From: Nitrospirota bacterium
Lineage (GTDB): Bacteria > Nitrospirota > Nitrospiria > Nitrospirales > UBA8639
NCBI GenBank assembly: GCA_029881175.1
Contig: JAOUNC010000199.1
Location: 1 to 5,788 of the forward strand
DNA: 5,788 nt
Direction of reading: 5' to 3'
The notes beneath the pieces are model-generated. The model saw only the letters and a list, made by a program, of their open reading frames with translations. It had not been told where the DNA came from and did not search any database. A program made the translations under genes and the position numbers. Of this stretch, positions 1 to 5,022 are shown in pieces (the stretch's first letter is position 1; every line of letters starts with the position of its first letter).

Positions 1-802
1 CTTCTTCAGCCACAGTAGCGGAATTGGTCGTCGTGGCTGGAGCCCCAGTTTCACTCATGACCATATCCGAACCATTAATATGCAAACTCACTTCTTCGCC
101 AAACTCTAATTTATTGTGCAGTGTAATTTTGACACAGTCCCCTTGATTGCCTCGAATGACTAAGGGTTGGATCCATTGACCTTGGATGCCATTTTTCACG
201 GCACCAGGATCATGATGGCCTTCTTTTTCACGAGCCTCGTGATTTTTCTCTTCTTCTTCACGAACTTTATCAATATTTTCCGTCAAGGTGTACATATAGC
301 CGGGATAGTAGTCCAGCCATTGATTCAAGGTAATTTCCACGTTAATTGCTGAAATATCATAGCTTCGGACGGCAGCCGTTTTTGGACAAAGGCCGCCTTT
401 CATTGAGACAGGCTCCACACCCGTATTGCTGGACAACAGTCCATTCCCCGGACCACCACCATATTGATGGATCATGGACATACCATTGAATGCCCCGGTT
501 TCGGCACCCTTATGGTCCATTTCCTTTTCCATTTGCTGCATAAGCCGATTGTGCTGTTGCTCTACGAGCGCAGCACGTTCTGCCCGGCCCTCCATTGCAT
601 CTTCCACAATGGTTTGCCCTTTAAGCTTTTCTGCCCATCCGGGTGATTGAGAGTTCATGCCCACTTGATGGGCATGGGTCTGGTGTTCCTGCGGATGAGT
701 TTTCTCCGCTACCACTGTTCCGACTTGAAAAACACTCATCCCTCCCACAAACATACTCATGGAAAGGAACGTTAAGGCATTCCTACATTTCACATAAAAC
801 AT
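1..802 (-). CDS. Secreted multicopper oxidase, MofA/OmpB-like, N-terminal part (3' end beyond window)
   Basis: I translated this frame by hand from the ATG at 802; it stays open for 267 codons and runs off the window edge. Residues 1-32 look like a signal peptide (hydrophobic core, VVA before the likely cut). A His-rich stretch follows (H36, H40, H43, H45), then a charged helical region. From C139 (GGLCPKTAAVRSYD) the sequence resembles the first cupredoxin domain of large Mn-oxidase/OmpB-type multicopper oxidases: VEITLNQWLDYYPGYMY, QWIQPLVIRGNQGDCVKITL near residues 210-230, then EEVSLHINGSDM. Family members oxidise metals or organics at a type 1 plus trinuclear copper site outside the cytoplasm. 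H241-I-N243 sits where the first copper motif H-x-H is expected, so one ligand appears replaced. The start is supported by AAGGAGG seven bases upstream. Substrate is unknown; the remaining copper motifs are outside the window. The family call comes from remembered sequence patterns. Confidence 0.75.
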   Translation of the reverse strand, partial: MFYVKCRNALTFLSMSMFVGGMSVFQVGTVVAEKTHPQEHQTHAHQVGMNSQSPGWAEKLKGQTIVEDAMEGRAERAALVEQQHNRLMQQMEKEMDHKGAETGAFNGMSMIHQYGGGPGNGLLSSNTGVEPVSMKGGLCPKTAAVRSYDISAINVEITLNQWLDYYPGYMYTLTENIDKVREEEEKNHEAREKEGHHDPGAVKNGIQGQWIQPLVIRGNQGDCVKITLHNKLEFGEEVSLHINGSDMVMSETGAPATTTNSATVAEE

Positions 803-809
803 GGACCGG

Positions 810-816
810 CCTCCTT
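810..816 (-). promoter_or_regulatory. Strong Shine-Dalgarno of the multicopper oxidase gene
   Basis: Read on the minus strand this is AAGGAGG, a perfect anti-Shine-Dalgarno match, seven bases before the ATG at 802. It fixes that start, which is also the one that gives a complete signal peptide. Confidence 0.8.
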
Positions 817-903
817 AAATAAAATAACCCGCTTACAACTTCAACTTATTGGTATTTCCATTCGAAGCAATCGACGCATCAACCCCAAAAACGGGGAGCA
901 GAA

Positions 904-932
904 AAGGTACTCAAAACTCCACAGCCTGTCAA
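904..932 (-). promoter_or_regulatory. Candidate sigma-70 promoter for the multicopper oxidase gene
   Basis: On the minus strand a perfect -35 box TTGACA (927-932) is followed after 17 bases by TACCTT (904-909), which matches only three of six -10 positions. The predicted start of transcription would leave a leader of about 95 bases. A small hairpin, CCCC(GTTTTT)GGGG, lies in that leader at 883-896. The -35 is convincing; the -10 is weak. Confidence 0.35.
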
Positions 933-1105
933 GTCCAAGCGGTATCTCATTGATTTTATGACATTTGCTCTTTCCTTAGGCCAACATGTCAGCATAAAGC
1001 CCCTCGAACGAGAGAGCATTCATACCCCAGTTGTGACTCACACAAAATCTTATTCTTTTCAATCAGAGAAGCGGACGGGCTTTTGGCAATCCTTCCCTGA
1101 GGAAA

Positions 1106-1957
1106 TCAAGAAATCAGGTCGGCTACTAAGTGGGCAAATCGTTGTTGCAGCTCACACGTTAATGGGCCAGGCACTCCATTATTGATCTTTTTCCCGTCTA
1201 CATTCACAACAGGCAGGACTTCAATGGTTGTCCCGACAAGAAAAACCTCATCGGCTTGGTACAGAGCATCAAGCGCTATTCTGCCAAATTGCACTTCCCG
1301 CCCCTGCTCATGCGCCACATTAATAACATGCTGTTGCGTGACGCCAGACAAGACGAAATGATTCCGTTCCGGGGTTTGAAGCTGCCCATCTTTCACCATA
1401 AAAAGATTGCTAGTAGCACCTTCACTGACGAACCCATCTCGCACAAAAATAGCTTCAAATACCTTGGCTTCATGGGCCCGCTGTTTTGCCAACACATTTG
1501 GAAGAAGATTCAAGCTTTTAATGTCACATCGATCCCAACGAATATCATGGGTCGTAATGACTGATACCCCCTGCCTGATGAATTCGAGCGGAAGCGAACC
1601 CATCTCTCGGAAGGAAAGAAAAACAGTAGGCTCTGTCTTTACAGGAAACCCATGCTCACGTGGAGCCACGCCTCTGGTGACTTGAATATATATTTTGCCT
1701 TCGGCATACCCACTCTGCTGAAGGCCCGTGAGCAGCAGCCGATGAAAATCCTCCGGCTGGATATTAAAGGAAAGCTGAATCTCCTTCGCACTTCGATTAA
1801 GACGAATACAATGATCTTCCCAAAAGGCCGGCACACCATGGTAGGCACGAACCACTTCATAAATGCCATCACCAAAAAGAAAGCCTCGATCATCGGGTGA
1901 GATCGCAATTTCGGCGAGGGGAGCAAACCGACCGTTGAGGTACCCAATATTAGGCAT
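1106..1957 (-). CDS. dat: D-amino acid aminotransferase (class IV, PLP-dependent)
   Basis: The 283-residue product has the usual length for D-alanine aminotransferase (EC 2.6.1.21), which interconverts D-alanine and 2-oxoglutarate with pyruvate and D-glutamate in the cytoplasm and supplies D-glutamate for peptidoglycan. Visible landmarks are GDGIYEVV with Y33, the phosphate-binding R52, the schiff-base lysine K147 in CDIKSLNLLPN, and E179 in SEGATSN, the partner of the cofactor ring nitrogen. R100 and H102 in TRGVAPREHGFP match the R-x-H pair that recognises the substrate carboxylate in the Bacillus D-amino acid enzyme, which favours D-amino acid over branched-chain or aminodeoxychorismate activity. 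The start follows TAGGAT, which overlaps the stop of the preceding gene only eight bases away, so translation is probably coupled. It is the last gene of the four-gene cluster. The exact preferred D-amino acid cannot be read from sequence. Confidence 0.9.
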   Translation of the reverse strand: MPNIGYLNGRFAPLAEIAISPDDRGFLFGDGIYEVVRAYHGVPAFWEDHCIRLNRSAKEIQLSFNIQPEDFHRLLLTGLQQSGYAEGKIYIQVTRGVAPREHGFPVKTEPTVFLSFREMGSLPLEFIRQGVSVITTHDIRWDRCDIKSLNLLPNVLAKQRAHEAKVFEAIFVRDGFVSEGATSNLFMVKDGQLQTPERNHFVLSGVTQQHVINVAHEQGREVQFGRIALDALYQADEVFLVGTTIEVLPVVNVDGKKINNGVPGPLTCELQQRFAHLVADLIS

Positions 1958-1965
1958 AACGCATC

Positions 1966-2277
1966 CTACGAAGGATCGAGCACGGTTACTTCAAACACCC
2001 GTCGATCTTCTGCCGTGAATTTCCAGGCCATGCGCTTGCTAAACTCTACCCGATGTTTCCCAACCTCCAGAGCCTGAAACCCAAATGACCGGCGACCAGA
2101 ATCAACAGCGTTATTACTCACGGTGCGAAGAAAATCATCCTCCACTAAGGCCAGGGCCTTAGGATCATAAGAGGGAACCCATTGCTCTCCTCGCGTCCGA
2201 TCCTCCCATAAATGAATAAGAAAGGTTTCGGATATTGCTGTCTGAATTGGCTTTATTACAATGCGATCAGTACTCAT
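1966..2277 (-). CDS. Chagasin-like (inhibitor family I42) small protein, degenerate, no signal peptide
   Basis: A 103-residue protein with no signal peptide or membrane segment. Its layout resembles the I42/chagasin fold, whose secreted members inhibit papain-like cysteine proteases through three loops. QWVPSYDPKALALVEDDF (32-49) resembles the strand after the NPTTGY loop. SGRRSFGFQALEVGKHRVEF (60-79) sits where GxGG and the following strand fall. RMAWKF (82-87) stands where RPW is expected, ahead of the final strand VFEVTVL. All three inhibitory loops are altered: TRGEQW, SGRR and RMAW replace NPTTGYxW, GxGG and RPW. It may therefore bind something else, or keep only the scaffold. AAGGA six bases before the ATG supports the start. 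The gene lies 48 bases after the Rieske stop and 8 before the aminotransferase start. The family call is by eye; an unrelated beta-sandwich is possible. Confidence 0.6.
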   Translation of the reverse strand: MSTDRIVIKPIQTAISETFLIHLWEDRTRGEQWVPSYDPKALALVEDDFLRTVSNNAVDSGRRSFGFQALEVGKHRVEFSKRMAWKFTAEDRRVFEVTVLDPS

Positions 2278-2325
2278 ACCTTTTCCTTAGACTAGAGAAT
2301 GTTTATGGCCTTTACAGAAAAATCT

Positions 2326-2691
2326 CTATTTTCCTGTCAGCCAATCACGCTTTTGTGGGCAAACGAACACCTGGCCATTTTCTACATGCACATCGTAATT
2401 CACGACACAATAGCCCCCCCCATCAGGCCCAAACCCTGTCCGAATATCAAACTGCTGATGATGCCATGGACAAGCCACCACAAAACCCTTGAGTCTGCCC
2501 TTGCCTAATGAAGCCCCCTGATGAGGACAGATATCATTAATGGCAAAGCACCGGTCATCAATCCGGAAAAGCGCCAAGCTCTTGCCTTGCACTTTAAAGA
2601 CACGCCCCTTGCCTTGCGGAAGGTCCTCAAGTTTCGCAACAAACACATATCCTTCTTTGGGACTTACCGGTTCCTGTCGTTCAGCTTCCAT
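2326..2691 (-). CDS. Rieske [2Fe-2S] ferredoxin (NirD/biphenyl-dioxygenase-ferredoxin type)
   Basis: The 121-residue soluble protein is essentially a single Rieske domain. Its cluster ligands are plain: C55-P-H57 in ICPHQGASL and C74-P-W-H77 in CPWHHQQFD, the C-x-H ... C-x2-H arrangement that binds [2Fe-2S] through two Cys and two His. The N-terminal FVAKLEDLPQGKG and the C-terminal VHVENGQVFV strands are typical of the small stand-alone ferredoxins related to NirD and dioxygenase electron carriers. It lacks the extra cysteine pair that forms a disulfide in bc1-type Rieske proteins. It would be cytoplasmic and pass single electrons, but no oxygenase, nitrite reductase or reductase partner gene is in the window. 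The start is ATG; the sequence ahead of it has only a weak GGAA, so initiation may depend on the upstream gene 32 bases away. Function beyond electron transfer is unknown. Confidence 0.88.
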   Translation of the reverse strand: MEAERQEPVSPKEGYVFVAKLEDLPQGKGRVFKVQGKSLALFRIDDRCFAINDICPHQGASLGKGRLKGFVVACPWHHQQFDIRTGFGPDGGGYCVVNYDVHVENGQVFVCPQKRDWLTGK

Positions 2692-2723
2692 AAATTCCGA
2701 ATTGCCACAAATGATATACGGCC

Positions 2724-3227
2724 TTAAGGGATAAACAAAGCAAACTTGAGTTGCTGGCCAACGGCAACGTTTTCTCGTGCAATAAAGCCCGCATTGGACT
2801 CAAGAATATAACGAGCATCATTGGGTGGAGGGCCATACCATGTGCAAGGATTATTTGAACAAGGAGGAACATCCTTTTCCACATGCACCACAATTTTACT
2901 TTCATCCACCCAAATCACATCAACCGGAAATTGAAATTCCTTCGTCCATACTCGATGAGGACCTGATTCCCCAAAAATATAGAGCATGGCTTCATCAGGG
3001 GGAAGCATCTGCCTAAAAGCCAAGCCAAACAGGAGCTTTTCAGGGGTATCCGCCACTTCAGCCTTAAGAGAGGCTCCACTAGGGAACTTCACAGTGAGAA
3101 CTTGCGTCTGCCCGGGAGAATTAAATAATAAGGCTCCAGAAATCAATAACAATGCCATAATCACTAGGAAAAAAATTCGCTTTTTGTTCGTTCCGTCCTG
3201 CAATTTAAAAAACGACAGCATCGCCAT
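2724..3227 (-). CDS. DUF192 family protein with N-terminal membrane anchor
   Basis: The 167-residue product begins with a short basic segment (KKR at 15-17), then one hydrophobic helix at about 18-35. This is either a membrane anchor or an uncleaved signal sequence, placing the rest outside the cytoplasm. Residues 43-167 match the DUF192 pattern: LKAEVADTPEKLLFGLAFRQ, EAMLYIFGESGPHRVW, then FPVDVIWVDESKIVVHVEKDVPPC and a C-terminal AGFIARENVAVGQQLKF. Two cysteines (C123 and C128) in the loop after the core could pair. The family is widespread in bacteria and has no firmly established biochemical role. The start is ATG at 3227, since a TGA lies two codons upstream in frame; ATG at 3221 is an alternative. 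The ribosome binding site is weak. It is the first gene of the cluster, 32 bases ahead of the Rieske gene. Confidence 0.85.
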   Translation of the reverse strand: MAMLSFFKLQDGTNKKRIFFLVIMALLLISGALLFNSPGQTQVLTVKFPSGASLKAEVADTPEKLLFGLAFRQMLPPDEAMLYIFGESGPHRVWTKEFQFPVDVIWVDESKIVVHVEKDVPPCSNNPCTWYGPPPNDARYILESNAGFIARENVAVGQQLKFALFIP

Positions 3228-3380
3228 ATCTCACAATTCTTTTCCGAGAGACTAATCTCATTTGCAAATATCCTCCCATATCATAACTCTTACACAGAGC
3301 CTTTTGTATATTTCTCATTAATGGCCCATAGAAGTCCTCACCAGAATCGATACCAGTGGTTGTGGGGAATGGATCAAATC

Positions 3381-3430
3381 CATCCTGAGCTTTGCTAAAG
3401 AGAAGGCCAGCGGCGGCCTTTTTCCAATAT
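3381..3430 (-). repeat. Decayed, internally deleted copy of the palindromic element, opposite orientation
   Basis: Read on the minus strand this stretch has GGAAAAAGGCCGCC followed within a dozen bases by a GGCCTTC-like run and GCAAAGCTCAGGA. The last 13 bases (3383-3395) are an exact reverse-complement match to 4168-4180 inside the full element, and the AAAAA-GCCGCC part resembles its left end at 3938-3949. The roughly 200 bases between these two parts of the full element are missing. The ends lack recognisable terminal inverted repeats, so it looks like an old remnant. Confidence 0.55.
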
Positions 3431-3567
3431 TCAGATACATGAATTCCAACCCCAAGCAATTTACCTTGTAGCCGACTAAGAGTAAGATACCATTGAGATT
3501 GTTTTGGTTTTACCCGAAAAAGTTCTAAGGGAGGAGCTAAACATCTATCCAACCGCGACTTCTTACC

Positions 3568-3575
3568 AAAGGAGG
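3568..3575 (+). promoter_or_regulatory. Strong Shine-Dalgarno deciding the start at 3582
   Basis: AAAGGAGG lies six bases before the ATG at 3582. It selects that codon over the in-frame TTG at 3504. It also makes the product begin directly with a signal peptide. Confidence 0.8.
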
Positions 3576-3581
3576 ATTCAC

Positions 3582-3917
3582 ATGCGCCACCTCTCTGTAA
3601 TCGCCATGTTATTGGCACTCACCTTCTCTCCGACTACCAGCGAATCTGCGTATCCTGACGTCTCTTCGGCTATCGATCAATTTGTCTCACAAATCTACCC
3701 AAAAGGAAGTCGATATTTTTGGGTGGTGAACGATACCACCTCAGATCTGGCCAATGAAATTATTGTGGATATCAACACCTCGCTCCAAGTCATGCCAGAA
3801 GAAGATGCTAAACCCAATCGATTCCTACTTCTTCTCGTCAAAGGCAAGCTTATGGGAGCACAGAATATCCCATTGGGAGCAAAAGTCGATTGCCACAGTG
3901 AAGAAAAAGAAATCTAG
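3582..3917 (+). CDS. Small secreted protein of unknown function (111 residues)
   Basis: This is the only plus-strand gene. I do not recognise its family. Residues 1-23 form a clear signal peptide: a basic start (MRH), the hydrophobic core VIAMLLALTF, and SESA before the likely cleavage at Y24. The mature part of about 88 residues reads as mixed alpha/beta: an amphipathic helix (VSSAIDQFVSQIY), the aromatic strand SRYFWVVND, the strand NEIIVDINTSL, and the strongly hydrophobic strand RFLLLLVKGKLMGA. The tail is acidic and ends EEKEI, with a single cysteine near residue 104. The excellent ribosome binding site and signal peptide argue that it is expressed. It is transcribed away from the DUF192 operon, and its stop lies only 11 bases before the terminal repeat of a mobile-type element, so the C-terminus could have been altered by that insertion. 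Confidence 0.7.
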   Translation: MRHLSVIAMLLALTFSPTTSESAYPDVSSAIDQFVSQIYPKGSRYFWVVNDTTSDLANEIIVDINTSLQVMPEEDAKPNRFLLLLVKGKLMGAQNIPLGAKVDCHSEEKEI

Positions 3918-3924
3918 GAATTCT

Positions 3925-4208
3925 TCTGGGGCTGTTGAAAAAAGCCGCCAACGGCGTTCCCTGCCTTCACGCTCGCCGCTGAAGCCAGCTTTGGCGCGCA
4001 AGCGGCCGTAGCGGCTCCCGGCCTTCGTAGCCGAAGCTACTTCGGCGGAGTAGGCTCGGCGCAGGCAGGGCACCAATTTTCCGTGCTCACCTACTGGAAG
4101 TACGCTCCGCGCGTCAAACAAGGGTTGTCCCACGGGATACGCCAAGCAATTGGCGGCCTTTCCTTCGGCAAAGCTCAGGACTGGACGAACGTTTTTGAAC
4201 AGCCCAGA
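3925..4208. mobile_element. MITE-like non-autonomous palindromic element with terminal inverted repeats
   Basis: The ends are GGGCTGTTGAAAAA (3929-3942) and, on the opposite strand, GGGCTGTTCAAAAA (4205-4192): 14 bases with one mismatch. The match extends outward to TCT/AGA with one extra G on the left. Inside are subterminal inverted matches (AAGCCGCCAA at 3942-3951 against AAGGCCGCCAA, minus strand, 4160-4150), the inverted pair CCCTGCCT/AGGCAGGG (3959-3966, 4063-4070), and a tight hairpin GCCGAAG-CTA-CTTCGGC. The interior is much richer in GC than its surroundings (43 of 60 bases at 3961-4020). No transposase is encoded, and reading frames through it look like chance frames. I see no clear target-site duplication. 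A second, decayed copy is at 3381-3430, which supports dispersal. The inference is a MITE or large REP-type repeat moved by an enzyme encoded elsewhere. Confidence 0.7.
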
Positions 4209-4310
4209 TGCCTCAGACATCCAACGTGTTTGTGGGCTTATTTGCCCTTAAAAAAATGCTTACTCAACACGTCCCTTCTGGACAATAAATCTATTCCATA
4301 CAAACTAGCC

Positions 4311-4351
4311 AAAAAAAAGCCCCGTTCCTCGGTGAAGGAACGGGGCTTTTT
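4311..4351. terminator. Strong bidirectional intrinsic terminator
   Basis: A perfect 16-base inverted repeat, AAAAAGCCCCGTTCCT (4314-4329) with its complement at 4336-4351, encloses a six-base loop CGGTGA. On the minus strand the GC stem is followed by eight T, 46 bases after the cupredoxin stop, so that gene is its obvious client. On the plus strand it is followed by five T and could also stop transcripts coming through the mobile element from the orphan gene. Confidence 0.92.
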
Positions 4352-4397
4352 ACATTCAGCCTAGCTAGTTAATGGTCACGTAACTAGGCGCTTATTA

Positions 4398-4892
4398 CTA
4401 CTTTAAAATCAGGAGTTGCCCACCTAAGTGAGCAGCATGCAGCTGACAGCTATATTTCAGAAGCCCAGAAGTCGTCACGTATGTAAGATCGCTCATGGGA
4501 ATACCAATGTACTTGGTTTCCCCTGGCTTCAAGACAATTTTAATGTCCATTGACCATGGATCAACTCCGCTGGTTGCAGTTGAAAGAGTAAAGCCATGAT
4601 CGGAGCTTAAGTTATTGGTAACCTTAAGCAAAACAGGACTTGACGCACGGCCCCCAGTTCCTGAGTTCACAAGATTCAAAACTTGCGTCGGGGGATACCA
4701 TACTTTTTTGCCCCCAATTTCCATTGCGTTGAACTCAAGGTCAACTTGCATCTTGCTGAATTGTTGCCCTACAACTGAACCGGTCTCAAGATCACCGATT
4801 TCTACACCACCAGATTGTAACGCCCATGCGGCCGAAGAACCAGCTGCAATTAATACCGCACTTAAAAGGACGGATAGAAGCACTCTGTGCAT
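4398..4892 (-). CDS. Exported cupredoxin-like copper protein
   Basis: The 164-residue product starts with a classic signal peptide (residues 1-24, hydrophobic core, AWA before the cut). The rest fits a single cupredoxin beta-barrel: KVTNNLSSDHGFTLS supplies a candidate copper ligand H99, then a KPGETKYIGI strand, and the C-terminal loop YSCQLHAAHLGGQLLIL supplies C149, H152 and H155. In known cupredoxins the ligands are one His on an early strand plus Cys and His from a C-x2-H loop, often with an axial Met. Here there is H155 and no Met in that loop, so the site may be unusual. It would act in the periplasm as an electron carrier or copper-binding protein. The start is supported by GAGGAGGT five bases upstream, with a promoter behind it and a terminator after it, so it is a single-gene unit. 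The redox partner is unknown. Confidence 0.82.
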   Translation of the reverse strand: MHRVLLSVLLSAVLIAAGSSAAWALQSGGVEIGDLETGSVVGQQFSKMQVDLEFNAMEIGGKKVWYPPTQVLNLVNSGTGGRASSPVLLKVTNNLSSDHGFTLSTATSGVDPWSMDIKIVLKPGETKYIGIPMSDLTYVTTSGLLKYSCQLHAAHLGGQLLILK

Positions 4893-4897
4893 CGCCT

Positions 4898-4905
4898 ACC
4901 TCCTC
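4898..4905 (-). promoter_or_regulatory. Shine-Dalgarno of the cupredoxin gene
   Basis: On the minus strand this reads GAGGAGGT, five bases before the ATG at 4892. It is a near-ideal ribosome binding site that fixes the start and suggests efficient translation. Confidence 0.8.
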
Positions 4906-4993
4906 GTGAGAAGCTTGTGGATAATGAAAGATTTACCTAAAAACGCAAGCCAATTTTCTTAATTAATTTCCAGAGCCATACAAAAGAGGGTTG

Positions 4994-5022
4994 GTTATAG
5001 CATAAGGTATCCTGTGAAGCAA
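4994..5022 (-). promoter_or_regulatory. Extended -10 promoter for the cupredoxin gene
   Basis: On the minus strand TTGCTT (5017-5022) is followed by a 17-base spacer and TATAAC (4994-4999, five of six consensus bases). The spacer ends in TGC, giving the extended -10 form TGnTATAAC. Transcription would start near 4987, leaving a 5' leader of about 95 bases. A weaker box closer to the gene (CATTAT, 4921-4926, with TTGCGT 16 bases upstream) is an alternative. Confidence 0.5.

Larger units (their letters stand above)
803..1105. other. Intergenic region between aminotransferase and multicopper oxidase genes
   Basis: This 303-base gap holds the ribosome binding site and candidate promoter of the multicopper oxidase. 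I see no convincing coding sequence and no strong terminator hairpin after the aminotransferase stop at 1106. The best candidate near 1093-1104 is only a four-base stem. Read-through from the upstream operon into the oxidase gene therefore cannot be excluded. Confidence 0.6.
3228..3581. other. Divergent intergenic region between the DUF192 operon and the plus-strand orphan gene
   Basis: This 354-base gap must contain the promoters of both divergent units, but I found only poor candidates. On the minus strand TATGAT at 3280-3285 is a good -10, with no decent -35 at 16-18 bases. It also contains a decayed copy of the palindromic repeat (3381-3430) and a short minus-strand reading frame with a Shine-Dalgarno (3205-3261). 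A longer minus frame through it shows no family resemblance and contains repeat-derived sequence, so I do not call it a gene. Confidence 0.5.
3918..4397. other. Gene-free region between the orphan gene and the cupredoxin gene
   Basis: These 480 bases hold the palindromic element (to about 4208), then about 100 bases of A/T-richer DNA, then the terminator hairpin. The middle stretch has only short inverted matches (ACGTGTT at 4224-4230 with AACACGT at 4266-4272) and GGGC-TTATTT-GCCC at 4234-4247. A 93-codon plus frame crosses the element and terminator and is not credible as a gene. Confidence 0.6.

Noticed and set aside
167..646. Plus-strand frames with hydrophobic runs, which could be mistaken for small membrane proteins
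   Set aside because: They are antisense to the multicopper oxidase; the hydrophobic runs are the complement of its acidic/lysine-rich codons.
883..896. CCCC/GGGG hairpin in the multicopper oxidase leader, considered as a terminator or riboswitch
   Set aside because: The stem is only four base pairs with no T-run or conserved aptamer feature.
958..1185. Plus-strand frame of 75 codons after the aminotransferase
   Set aside because: Its second half lies antisense to the aminotransferase C-terminus; there is no ribosome binding site and no recognisable features.
3205..3618. Minus-strand frame of 137 codons across the divergent intergenic region
   Set aside because: It overlaps the well-supported plus gene at its start and the DUF192 gene at its end. 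It has no ribosome binding site at its first ATG, includes the repeat relic, and shows no family pattern.
3929..4205. Element considered as a CRISPR array or a structured RNA gene
   Set aside because: There are no regularly spaced direct repeats. The inverted architecture and the second decayed copy fit a mobile repeat better than an RNA gene.
3825..4220. Minus-strand frame of 131 codons through the element
   Set aside because: It spans the whole palindromic element and part of the orphan gene. Its composition reflects the repeat, not a protein family.
4083..4364. Plus-strand frame of 93 codons from inside the element through the terminator
   Set aside because: It crosses the terminal repeat and the perfect terminator hairpin, has no ribosome binding site, and looks like a chance frame of repeat DNA.
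4893..4993. Cupredoxin 5' leader considered as a riboswitch or copper operator
   Set aside because: I see no aptamer-like paired domains and no clear dyad of a CueR or CopY type; it is simply A/T rich.
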